Position numbers and translations under genes: made by a program. Shown here piece by piece: positions 1 through 7,199 of a stretch of DNA of 14,364 bases. Every line of letters starts with the position of its first letter. Within the stretch, counting starts at the first letter, position 1. The notes beneath the pieces were generated by a model, which worked only from the letters and a program-made list of their open reading frames with translations, did not search any database and was not told the DNA's origin. Source of the stretch: Actinomycetota bacterium (lineage in GTDB: Bacteria > Actinomycetota > Acidimicrobiia > Acidimicrobiales > CADCSY01); contig JAHWJR010000032.1 of the NCBI GenBank assembly GCA_019348335.1, positions 1-14,364 on the forward strand. Reading direction: 5' to 3'.

Positions 1-187
1 AGGTGAAGCAGCAGGGCAATGGCCGATGCCCCTGTCCAGACGCACCTTTCTGAGGTCAAGCAGCACTTACCAAAAGGTTCAAAGAGTCTCAAGTTCCCCT
101 CACCCACGCGTCCCCCGCTGCAGTCAGCGTGGTCCCAAGGAGTTCTGAGCCTCCGATGCCGGCCCCACGGAGCGATCGTGCTAGGCA
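1..187. other. Left-edge region without a recognisable gene
   Basis: No convincing coding frame is visible before the HAD gene. One plus-strand frame stays open from the window edge to a TGA near 149-151, but its composition (Ser/Arg/Pro-rich) does not resemble a real protein end. The stretch around 69-100 is the least GC-rich part and could hold the promoter of the HAD gene, though I cannot point to convincing -35 and -10 boxes. Confidence 0.4.
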
Positions 188-856
188 ATGGACATCTCTA
201 CCTACGGCGTGATCTTCGATGTCGACGGCACGCTCGTCGACACCAACTACCTGCACACGGTGGCGTGGGCCCGAGCGGTGCGCGACGCCGGCGAGGTGGC
301 GCCCATGTACCGCATCCACCGCCTCATCGGGATGGGCAGCGACCAGCTGGTCGAGAAGCTCCTCGGGCACCCCAGCGAGGCCGCCTCCGACGGGCACACC
401 CGCCACTTCGAGAAGCTCATGGCGGAGATCCAGGCCTTCCCGAGCTCCAAGGACCTGCTCGAGGAGGTCCACCGCCGTGGCGCCAAGGTGGTGCTGGCCA
501 CGTCGGCCAGCCAGGACCAGCTGAACGCCATGCTCGAGGAGCTGGCCGTGCCCGACGGCGTCATCGGCCACATGACCAACAAGGAGAACGTCGAGCAGAG
601 CAAGCCGGCCCCCGACATCTTCAGCGCGGCGTTGGAGGGCGCCGGGTTGGAGCCCGAGCAGGCCATCGTCGTGGGCGACACCGTGTGGGACATCGAAGCG
701 GCGAGCCAGAGCGGGCTGCGGGTCATCGGCGTCCTCACCGGCGGCACCACCCGCCATCAGCTCGAGGAGGCGGGAGCGGTGGCGGTCTACGACGACCCGG
801 CCGACCTCCTCGCCCACCTCGACGACAGCCCCATCGGCCAGCTGCTCTCCGGCTAG
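188..856 (+). CDS. HAD-superfamily phosphatase (phosphoglycolate phosphatase / beta-phosphoglucomutase-like)
   Basis: A 222-residue cytoplasmic haloacid-dehalogenase-type hydrolase, the usual length for subfamily IA. Visible motifs: motif I DVDGT at residues 11-15 (Asp11 nucleophile, Asp13 acid/base), motif II VVLATSAS at 101-108 (Thr105), motif III Lys139 in SKPAPD, and motif IV GDTVWD at 163-168 (Asp164 and Asp168 for Mg2+). Residues of about 20-85 form the helical cap that sets substrate choice. The family removes phosphate from small phosphorylated metabolites; the substrate cannot be read from the sequence. The ATG at 188 sits eight residues ahead of the conserved first strand, which fits family starts; the ribosome site before it is weak. 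The gene stands alone on the plus strand and converges on the helicase gene, sharing the four bases CTAG for the two stop codons. Confidence 0.9.
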   Translation: MDISTYGVIFDVDGTLVDTNYLHTVAWARAVRDAGEVAPMYRIHRLIGMGSDQLVEKLLGHPSEAASDGHTRHFEKLMAEIQAFPSSKDLLEEVHRRGAKVVLATSASQDQLNAMLEELAVPDGVIGHMTNKENVEQSKPAPDIFSAALEGAGLEPEQAIVVGDTVWDIEAASQSGLRVIGVLTGGTTRHQLEEAGAVAVYDDPADLLAHLDDSPIGQLLSG

Positions 857-3768
857 GCGCCAGGGGCGTCGAGGCGCCGCAGCAGGTCGAGGGTCAGCTC
901 TGCGGGTCGCTCCCCCCACTTCGAGCGGTAGGCCTCCAGCAGCGTCCAGCCGGCGCTGCGCAGGGCGAGGTGGCGCTCGATGTGGCGGTCGGGCCCGTCG
1001 GGGTGCACCCGGCACTCCACGGCCACGTCACGGCTGCGGTCCTCCAGGCAGACGTCGAGCACGTGGCGGCCGGTGGGGTAGGCCGTGGTGACCGGTACGC
1101 CGGCCGAGCACAGCCCCTCGGCCACGGCGCCTGCCCAGGCACCGACGTCCTCGACCGGCGCCGGGCGGCCTGGGGGTGCGTCGGCCTGGGCCAGGTAGTC
1201 GGCCATCAGGCCGCCGGCCGGCGGATCGGCGGACACCAGCAACACCATGCGCCGTCTCGCCCGGGTGACGAAGACGGTGAACAGGTGAGGGTCCTCGACG
1301 AACCGCCACGAGGCGGGCCCGTCGTCCGGGCCCAGCCCGAGGGAGGCGATGACCACGTCGCGCTCGTTGCCCTGGAAGGCGTGCACCGTGCCCACCCGCA
1401 GGTCGAGGGCTTCGAGGTCGTCCGCAGTGAACGCGTCGAGCACCGCCTCCTCCAGGGCGTCGGCCTGGGCCCGGAAGGGCGTGATCACCCCGACGCTGGC
1501 GGCGCCGGCGCGCCGCAGCCGGCGGAGCTCGCGGATCACCTCGGCAACCTCCTCCCGGACCACCTTGGCCCGGTCCCGCCGGCCGTCGAGGCGAACGACG
1601 TGCACGCAGTCCCTCGACTCGGTGCTGGGTGAGCGGGTGGCCACCTGCACCTCGCCGGCGTAGATGCGCCGGGACACGAACTCCACGAGGTGGGGGTCGG
1701 ACCGGAAGTGCTCGTCGAGGGCGAGCACCGGCGCCACGCCGGCGGCCACGTCGAAGGTGCTGTTGCGGCGCACGTCGAGGCGGGCGGCCAGCAGTGGGGA
1801 GCGGTCGAGTCCGTGGTCGGCGACGACGGCCCGGATGGTGTCGTCGGAGAGGAACGACACGTGGCGGAGCTGGCGCGGGTCGCCCACGACGACCGCTCGC
1901 CTCGAACGGAGCAGCGCCGGCGCCGCCAGGGGCTGGTCGACGGAAGAGGCCTCGTCGATGACGGCCAGGTCGAACAGCGCGGGCAGCGGCGGGAGCAGGT
2001 CGTCGATGTCGGGAAGCGTGCCCACCCAGAGGGGCAACGCCCGGGTGAGGGTGGCGTCGTCCAGGCGGCGGAGCTGGGCCCGCCGGGCGGCCCGGCCGCT
2101 GCGCAGGGCGGTGGCGAGGGCGGCGACGGCGGCGAGCGTTCGGCGGTTGAGGCGCTCGTCGGAGCGGCTGTCGGCCGCCAGCCACCTGGCCACCGAGCTA
2201 CGGACGTCGTCGTCGAGGGCAGCCAGGCGTTCCCACTGCCGGCCCAGCTCGAGCCCGCCCTCGGCCACCAGGTCGGCCGCCGACCGCCAGGCCCGGGCCA
2301 CGCCGAGAGCGGACGACAGCTCGGACAGCGAGGTCTCGGGCCTCGACCGGGCCAGACCGTCCAGCGCCCGGCGAGCCGCCCGCCGCCGGCGCCGCGCCCA
2401 CCACCCCGGCCTGCCCGACGCCCGCTGCAGGAGGGCGCCCACCTCGGCGAGGTCGGTGACGGTGTCGAACAGCGCCGGCGCCGCCAGTCGGGCACGGTCC
2501 ACCTCGTGGCCGGCGCCGGCCAGCAGCGACTCGGCGTGCAGCCGACCGGCCATGACCTGCCACAGGTCGTCGCGGGCGGAGACGGCGTCGTCCACCCGCC
2601 GGCGGGCGGTGCGCACGGCGGCGTCGCCGGTCGGGTGGAGCTGCCCGCCGGCGAGCCGGGTGGCGAGCGCCTCCCGCCGCTCGGAGGAGCCGAACACGAC
2701 GGGCTCGGGCCCCGGTGCCCGTTCCAGCAGCTCCATCAGGGCGTCGACCGTCGCCTGCGACTTGGCGGCGACGAGCACCCGCTCGCCCCGCGCCAGGGCG
2801 TCGAGGGCGATGGCGGCGACGCCGTGCGACTTGCCCGTCCCCGGGGCACCGGAGACCAGGGTGACGGGATGGTGGCGGCTGCGCAGGACGGCCTCCCGCT
2901 GCACCGGCGTCAGCGGATAGGGCGACTCGAGCCGGTCGCCGGCGGGGTCTTTCGGCGCCGGCCCCGGACCGTCACCCCGGTCGAGGTAGAGCGAGTGGAA
3001 GGCCGTCCACTCGTGCAGTGGGCCTTCCGCCCACGAGCGCAGCGAGCCGGCGCGGCCGGAGCCGCCGGTCTCGTGCACGGCGTAGACCCCGACGCCGGCC
3101 ACGACCACGAGTCGCGAGGAGCGGGCCAGCTCGTCGGGGCCCCGGTCGGCGGGGACGACCCGCTTGGTGGGAAGCCCGGCGGCCGACGCCAGGTCGCGGG
3201 CGAAGCGCTGCAGCCGGGGGAGGCGGCGGAGCAGGTCGGCCGGCACGGCGACGCCGGCCATCCCGTCGAGGGCCCCGCCCCCGACCTCCAACGACGCCTC
3301 CAGTTCCTCACGGGCCTTGCCGTTCCCGATCAGATCGGTGATCTCCACGTCGCCGGCGGAGACCAGGCGGGCGTCACCGAACGCCGGCGGCCGCTCGACG
3401 CGCACCGGCATGGTGACCAGCGGGTGGAACACCCGCCGGGTCCGGCCGTCGCCGGCCGGCACGGCCCCGGCGACGAACAGCCAGCCCACCCGCAGCGACC
3501 GGTGCTCGGGGCGGACCTGGTCGACCGCGGCCAGCCGCTCGCCGAACCGGCGGTCGACGAGGGCCGTCCTCGCGGCCTCGTGCTGCCACGTCCCGGCGAA
3601 GTCCGGGTCGCCGGGCGCGAACAGCACGACCGATCGGAGCGGCAACCACCGGAACCACTCCGTGGGGACGCTCAGCCCCGCCGATCGCTGCTCGGCCGAC
3701 GGGGTGAGGTCAGCGAGGGCGAGCAGGACCTCCCGAGCCGAAGCCGCCGCCGTGGTCGCCTCGTCCAC
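853..3768 (-). CDS. Superfamily 1 (Upf1/DNA2-like) helicase with C-terminal nuclease-like domain
   Basis: A 971-residue ATP-dependent helicase/translocase. Helicase motifs in order: Q-motif-like LTPVQREAV at 286-294, Walker A GAPGTGKS at 307-314, Walker B VIDEAS at 603-608, motif III GDPRQL at 629-634, DEHFRS at 685-690, ITPFRAQ at 762-768, motif V HAFQGNERD at 796-804, motif VI VTRARRR at 834-840. The DEAS box and HAFQG motif point to the Upf1/DNA2/NAM7 branch of SF1. Residues 315-590 form a long Arg/Ala-rich insertion between motifs I and II, probably helical. Residues of about 880-965 resemble the PD-(D/E)xK-type tail (DUF559/Vsr-like) found on such helicases: Asp905 and Glu918 are candidate ligands, but the next position is ECR rather than the usual acidic or Lys residue, so activity is doubtful. 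Substrate (DNA or RNA) and role are unknown. Start is a GTG with a weak ribosome site; it lies 54 bp below the selenoprotein gene. Confidence 0.88.
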   Translation of the reverse strand: MDEATTAAASAREVLLALADLTPSAEQRSAGLSVPTEWFRWLPLRSVVLFAPGDPDFAGTWQHEAARTALVDRRFGERLAAVDQVRPEHRSLRVGWLFVAGAVPAGDGRTRRVFHPLVTMPVRVERPPAFGDARLVSAGDVEITDLIGNGKAREELEASLEVGGGALDGMAGVAVPADLLRRLPRLQRFARDLASAAGLPTKRVVPADRGPDELARSSRLVVVAGVGVYAVHETGGSGRAGSLRSWAEGPLHEWTAFHSLYLDRGDGPGPAPKDPAGDRLESPYPLTPVQREAVLRSRHHPVTLVSGAPGTGKSHGVAAIALDALARGERVLVAAKSQATVDALMELLERAPGPEPVVFGSSERREALATRLAGGQLHPTGDAAVRTARRRVDDAVSARDDLWQVMAGRLHAESLLAGAGHEVDRARLAAPALFDTVTDLAEVGALLQRASGRPGWWARRRRRAARRALDGLARSRPETSLSELSSALGVARAWRSAADLVAEGGLELGRQWERLAALDDDVRSSVARWLAADSRSDERLNRRTLAAVAALATALRSGRAARRAQLRRLDDATLTRALPLWVGTLPDIDDLLPPLPALFDLAVIDEASSVDQPLAAPALLRSRRAVVVGDPRQLRHVSFLSDDTIRAVVADHGLDRSPLLAARLDVRRNSTFDVAAGVAPVLALDEHFRSDPHLVEFVSRRIYAGEVQVATRSPSTESRDCVHVVRLDGRRDRAKVVREEVAEVIRELRRLRRAGAASVGVITPFRAQADALEEAVLDAFTADDLEALDLRVGTVHAFQGNERDVVIASLGLGPDDGPASWRFVEDPHLFTVFVTRARRRMVLLVSADPPAGGLMADYLAQADAPPGRPAPVEDVGAWAGAVAEGLCSAGVPVTTAYPTGRHVLDVCLEDRSRDVAVECRVHPDGPDRHIERHLALRSAGWTLLEAYRSKWGERPAELTLDLLRRLDAPGA

Positions 3769-3785
3769 CGGCCAACCGTACCGAT

Positions 3786-3808
3786 GGCGCCGGCACGGCG
3801 CCGGCGCC
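3786..3808 (-). terminator. GC-rich hairpin after the selenoprotein gene
   Basis: A perfect 9-bp inverted repeat, GGCGCCGGC / GCCGGCGCC, with a 5-base loop (3795-3799). It lies 14 bp past the second TGA of the radical SAM gene and 17 bp before the GTG of the helicase. There is no U-run, as is common for actinobacterial terminators. It may end the ATP-grasp/radical SAM transcript; alternatively it could mask the helicase ribosome site. Confidence 0.45.
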
Positions 3809-3822
3809 GGCGAGGTGGCCGA

Positions 3823-5247
3823 TCAGGAAGGTGGGAGGGGGCCGAACTGGCCCTCGGTGGGCTCCGCTCAACAGAACCACGGCTCGGTGAGCCGAGGCCT
3901 GCCCTCCACCGACCCGGCGGCGATGAGCTCGCCGGCGGCGGGGGGCTCGCCCGCGGCGGCGTGCACCACCCGGCTCACGGCCAGGTACAGCGAGCCGTTG
4001 GGCTCGCCGGCGGCGAGCCCCTGCTCCACCAGCTGGGCCAGCTCAGCCTGCAGCCGGTCGACCCGGGGGTCGGCCGCGGTCCACTCGTAGCTCAACCGCT
4101 CGGGGTCGTAGTCCCCCAGGTGCGCCGCCATGGCGGGATGGTCGAGCAGCAGCGACCCCTCCGGCACGAGCAGGCGGATGGTGTAGTGGACGGGGTCGAC
4201 GTTGGCCACGAGGTCGGAGGCGGCCACGAAGTCGACCAGCTCCACCATGTCGGACAGCGACGTCCACGGGGTGAAGGGCAGGAACGAGGGGCGGACCTCG
4301 ATGCCCGACGCCCGCAGGACGGCCACCGCCTCGGCGGCGTCGGCCGTGGTGTGCCCCTTGTCGAGGATCTCCAGGATGTCGTCGTTGACGCATTCGAGGG
4401 CCGACACCACGAACAGGCAGCCGGCGGCGGCCAGCTCGTCCCAGACGTGGCGGTGCCGCAGGATGAGCTCCACCTTGGTGGTGCAGTCGAAGGTGAGGTC
4501 GGGGAACCGCTCGTGCATCGAGCGCACCACCCGCAGCGAGTGGTGGACGCCGTTGAGGAAGTCCGGGTCGCCGAAGGTGATGTGGCGGGCGCCCTGGTCG
4601 ACGAGCTGCTCGATGTCGGCCAGCACCACGTCGGGGCCGACCACCCGGATGCGCCCGTCGTAGACGCTCGGCACCGGGCAGTGCCGGCACCGGGAGGCAC
4701 AGCCGTGGCTGGTCTCCACGCAGCCCACCAGCCGCTCCTCGCCGTCGAGCGCCAGGTGGGCGTAGCGCTCGAGCGGGGGCAGCAGGTCCCGGGCCGGCAC
4801 CGGGAACGTGGTGCGGCCCAGCGACACGACCCGCTCTGGCGCGTCGGCGCTGCGTCCACCAGCGCCAGAGGCGGGGTCGTGGTCGACCAGACCCTCGACC
4901 CACTCGACCAGCGCCGGCTCGTACTCGCCGGCGATGACCCGGTCGGCCACCCGGCGCAGGGTGAGGTCGGAGCTGACGGCGGCGTAGAGCCCGTAGAAGC
5001 AGATGGGAAGGTCCGGCCGCGACCGGCGGACGGCCTCGCCGGCGGCCAGGGCCAGGCGCATGGCGGTGTGCATGGGCACCGAGAAGGCCAGCGCCTCGGC
5101 CTCGGCCACGGCCTCCGGGTCCCAGCGCTGCACCGACAGGTCGAGGCAGCGGACGTCGTGGCCGCGCTGGCGCAGGGCGGCGGCGGGCGAGGCCACGTGC
5201 ACCGGCTGGTGACCCAGCTCGTAGGTGGAGACAAGGAGCACGCGCAC
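3823..5247 (-). CDS. CUAEP-tail radical SAM selenoprotein (in-frame UGA read as selenocysteine)
   Basis: A 474-residue radical SAM enzyme with Sec at residue 460. Residues 1-125 form a Rossmann-type domain like the B12-binding domain of other radical SAM enzymes, but without the DxHxxG cobalamin motif. Residues of about 175-370 are the radical SAM core, with the 4Fe-4S motif CASRCRHC at 183-190 (Cys183, Cys187, Cys190), which would cleave S-adenosylmethionine to a 5'-deoxyadenosyl radical. The C-terminus reads EPWFC, then UGA (3870-3868), then AEPTEGQFGPLPPS and a second TGA at 3825-3823. Cys-Sec-Ala-Glu-Pro is the signature of the CUAEP/CCAEP-tail radical SAM family as I know it from family naming; substrate is unknown. 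A SECIS-like hairpin follows the UGA. GTG at 5247 is chosen because RVLLVSTYE then begins the protein, 11 bp below the ATP-grasp gene, with AGGGTGG upstream. Standard gene calling would end the protein at Cys459 and miss the tail. Confidence 0.88.
3835..3855 (-). promoter_or_regulatory. Candidate bacterial SECIS hairpin
   Basis: The mRNA just after the UGA folds as GGGCC-AGUUC-GGCCC: 5' arm 3853-3849, loop 3848-3844, 3' arm 3843-3839. Two more pairs (G3855-C3835 and A3854-U3836) extend the stem below a two-base CC bulge. The apical loop starts 19 bases after the UGA, has five bases, and carries G at its second position followed by U. These values agree with the known bacterial SECIS pattern (short loop with an early G, roughly 16-37 bases from the UGA) and with the GU that E. 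coli SelB reads in fdhF. The hairpin lies within the coding frame, as bacterial SECIS elements do. Confidence 0.7.
3868..3870 (-). other. In-frame UGA, predicted selenocysteine codon (Sec460)
   Basis: On the minus strand the codons run TGG TTC TGT TGA GCG GAG CCC. Reading the TGA as selenocysteine gives W-F-C-U-A-E-P, which reproduces the family tail exactly; reading it as stop removes the only conserved C-terminal motif. No Sec machinery genes (selA, selB, selC, selD) lie in this window, so support from the rest of the genome is needed. Confidence 0.87.
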
Positions 5248-5258
5248 CTCGGCCCACC

Positions 5259-6503
5259 CTATCGACGGACGGCGCCAGGCCCCGGGTCGGTGACGACCAC
5301 GCCGAGGCAGGCGAAGGCGGTGCGCAGGGACTCCTCGACGGCCTGGGGCGAGCCGGCGCGGGCGAAGACGAACCCGAGGTAGCGGTCGCCCTCGGGCAGG
5401 GCCTGCACCCGGTGACCCTTCGGGATGGTGATCTCGACACCCTCCACGCCGGGCACCGCCCGCGCCCGTTCGACCCCCCGCACCTCCTCGAGCACTCCCG
5501 ACCGGGGGATGGGCACCATCATCACCCCTGCCGCTCGCGCCTCTCGGTCGAGGTGGTCGAGCTCGAGCCCGACGGCGTGGCGCAGGATGACCTCCTCCAG
5601 GGAGATGCCGGCCCCGAAGCGCAGGGCCCGGGAGCACAGCCCGCCGATGGAGCGGGCCGCCACCTCCAGCAGGACCGGGCCCTGCGCCCCGAGGCGCACC
5701 TCGGCGTGGATGGGGCCCTCGACCAGCCCGAGGACGGCCACGCCGGCAGCCACCACGCCGGCCACCTCCTCCTGCACCGAGGCCGGGAGCCGGGACGGCG
5801 TGACGTAGATGGTCTCCTCGAAGTAGGGCCCCTCCAGCGGATCGGGCTTGTCGAAGACGGCGAGCACCTCCAGCGCACCGCCCCGCAGGAGCCCTTCCAC
5901 CGCCACCTCGGGACCGGGCACGAACGCCTCCACCAGGATGGGCGACCCGCGGGCCTCGCCGGCCTCGGCGAGAATGGCCCGGACCCGCTCGCCCGCTGCC
6001 ACCGCCCCGGCCGGGTCGTCGGCCCGGATGACGCCCCGGCTGCCCGAGAGCGACCGCGGCTTGACCACGCAGGGCAGCCCCACCTCGGCGGCCAGGCCGG
6101 CCAGGTCGGCGTCCTCGCCGGCGACGCGGAACTCGGGCTGGCGCACGCCGCCGGCGGACAGGGCCCGGCGCAGGGCGGCCTTGTCGCGCGTGGCCGCCAC
6201 CGCCTCCGGAGGATTGTGGGCCAGGCCCAGCCGCTGGCAGGCCAGGGCGGCGGCGAGCACGCCCTGCTCGTCGACGGCCACGACGGCGTCCACCGGCGTG
6301 CGCCGGGCCAGCTCGACGATGGCGTCGGCGGCGGCATCCGGACGGTCGAGGGCCACCACCAGGGCCCGGTGCTCCATGGCCCGGGCCATGGCCTGGCGGT
6401 GCTCGGATGCCACCACCACCTCGACGCCGAGGGCCGAGGCGGCCCGCACGAAGTCAGGGGCGCGGTAGGTCCCGGTGGGCAGCAGCAGGACGACGCGGGG
6501 CAC
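5259..6503 (-). CDS. ATP-grasp domain ligase (L-amino acid ligase-like)
   Basis: A 414-residue ATP-grasp enzyme, which would activate a carboxylate as acyl-phosphate with ATP and join it to an amine or similar nucleophile. N-terminal pre-ATP-grasp Rossmann domain at about 1-100 (VVLLLPTG near the start); ATP-grasp fold at about 105-310 with Lys148 in VVKPR, the flexible GSRGV loop at 154-158, EAFVPGPEVAVEG at 192-204, and Mg2+ ligands in HAEVR (266-270) and LLEVAARSIGG (278-288). Residues of about 325-405 match the small C-terminal domain seen in L-amino acid ligases. It resembles carbamoyl-phosphate-synthase-like ATP-grasp proteins, but the substrate is unknown. The start is GTG at 6503; AGGAG sits only one base before it. 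The gene lies 11 bp ahead of the selenoprotein radical SAM gene, which suggests one transcript and a shared pathway. Confidence 0.88.
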   Translation of the reverse strand: MPRVVLLLPTGTYRAPDFVRAASALGVEVVVASEHRQAMARAMEHRALVVALDRPDAAADAIVELARRTPVDAVVAVDEQGVLAAALACQRLGLAHNPPEAVAATRDKAALRRALSAGGVRQPEFRVAGEDADLAGLAAEVGLPCVVKPRSLSGSRGVIRADDPAGAVAAGERVRAILAEAGEARGSPILVEAFVPGPEVAVEGLLRGGALEVLAVFDKPDPLEGPYFEETIYVTPSRLPASVQEEVAGVVAAGVAVLGLVEGPIHAEVRLGAQGPVLLEVAARSIGGLCSRALRFGAGISLEEVILRHAVGLELDHLDREARAAGVMMVPIPRSGVLEEVRGVERARAVPGVEGVEITIPKGHRVQALPEGDRYLGFVFARAGSPQAVEESLRTAFACLGVVVTDPGPGAVRR

Positions 6504-6508
6504 GCTCC

Positions 6509-6514
6509 TATCAT
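6509..6514 (+). promoter_or_regulatory. Possible -10 box for leaderless nfuA transcript
   Basis: TATCAT fits the TAnnnT pattern of actinobacterial -10 boxes and ends six bases before the ATG at 6521, so transcription could start on the start codon itself. No clear -35 box is seen. On the other strand CATGAT (6515-6510) is similarly placed before the GTG of the ATP-grasp gene. Confidence 0.35.
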
Positions 6515-6520
6515 GGAGGC

Positions 6521-7162
6521 ATGGCCGACCAGCAGCCCGTGCTCACCGTGACCGACCAGGCCCGCAAGAAGGTCCTGACGCTGCGCGAGGGCGAACCCAA
6601 CGCCGACCAGCTGGCCCTGTGGGTGGAGGTGACCGGGGCGGCGGGAGCGCAGTTCACCTACGACATGTACTTCGACACCGTCGACAAGGCCGGCGACGAC
6701 GACGTGGTGCAGCGCCACGACGACCTGCCCGTGGTCGTGCCCGCCGCCAGCGTCGACCGCCTGCGCGGCGCCACGCTGGGCGTGAGCCGCGACCTGCTGA
6801 ACCCGGGCATGACCATCACCAACCCCAACATCCCCCCGGCTCCGGCCAGCCCGGCCATCAGCGCCCGGCCCCCGGCCGACCTCAGCGGCGACGTGGCCCA
6901 GCGGGTGATCCAGGTGCTCGACGCCCAGATCAACCCCAGCATCGCCAGCCACGGCGGCCAGGCCGAGTTGGTGGCGGTGGAGGACACCACCGCTTACCTG
7001 CGCCTGTCCGGCGGGTGCCAGGGCTGTGGCATGGCCACCGTCACCCTCAGCCAGGGTATCGAGGTGGCCATCCGGGAGTCGGTCCCCGAGATCACCAGCG
7101 TGGTCGACGTGACCGACCACGCCAGCGGCGCCAACCCCTACTACGAGCCGGCCAAGAAGTAA
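6521..7162 (+). CDS. nfuA: NfuA-type Fe-S carrier (NifU C-terminal domain protein)
   Basis: A 213-residue cytoplasmic protein that carries and delivers 4Fe-4S clusters to target enzymes. Residues of about 5-100 look like a degenerate A-type (HesB/IscA) domain without cysteines, and residues 124-199 form the NifU-like domain with the cluster-binding CxxC in GGCQGCGMA (Cys166, Cys169). A Pro-rich linker (104-119) joins them. This two-domain order is that of NfuA. The ATG at 6521 is the only in-frame start near the conserved LTVT segment; GGAGG lies just one base before it, too close for normal pairing, so leaderless initiation is plausible. It is divergent from the ATP-grasp/radical SAM pair, and a Fe-S carrier next to a radical SAM gene makes functional sense, though co-regulation is only inferred. 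The assignment to NfuA is by domain order; other names such as NifU-family protein are equally used. Confidence 0.9.
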   Translation: MADQQPVLTVTDQARKKVLTLREGEPNADQLALWVEVTGAAGAQFTYDMYFDTVDKAGDDDVVQRHDDLPVVVPAASVDRLRGATLGVSRDLLNPGMTITNPNIPPAPASPAISARPPADLSGDVAQRVIQVLDAQINPSIASHGGQAELVAVEDTTAYLRLSGGCQGCGMATVTLSQGIEVAIRESVPEITSVVDVTDHASGANPYYEPAKK

Positions 7163-7172
7163 CCGCCCGTCG

Positions 7173-7191
7173 CCGGCCGCCATCCGGCCGG
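7173..7191. terminator. Bidirectional hairpin between convergent nfuA and sigma factor genes
   Basis: CCGGCCG (7173-7179) and CGGCCGG (7185-7191) form a perfect 7-bp stem with a CCATC loop. It occupies most of the 37-bp gap between two convergent stop codons, so it can serve both strands. No U-run follows. Confidence 0.55.
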
Positions 7192-7199
7192 GGGATGTT

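Noticed and set aside
70..100. GGTTCAAAG reminiscent of a tRNA T-arm near the left edge
   Set aside because: No acceptor, D-arm or anticodon arm can be paired around it, and the opposing arm of the T-stem is missing.
3823..3825. Second UGA of the radical SAM gene as another selenocysteine codon
   Set aside because: The codons after it enter the GC-rich hairpin and encode no recognisable motif; the family tail already ends here, so it is treated as the true stop.
1690..5382. Very long open plus-strand frame opposite the helicase and radical SAM genes
   Set aside because: It is an antisense shadow in GC-rich coding DNA: composition is Gly/Arg/Val/His-rich with no recognisable domain, while the minus strand carries clear helicase and radical SAM motifs.
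5522..7183. Minus-strand frame spanning nfuA antisense and an out-of-frame copy of the ATP-grasp gene
   Set aside because: Both halves are shadows of better-supported genes; the only recognisable motifs are in the other frames.
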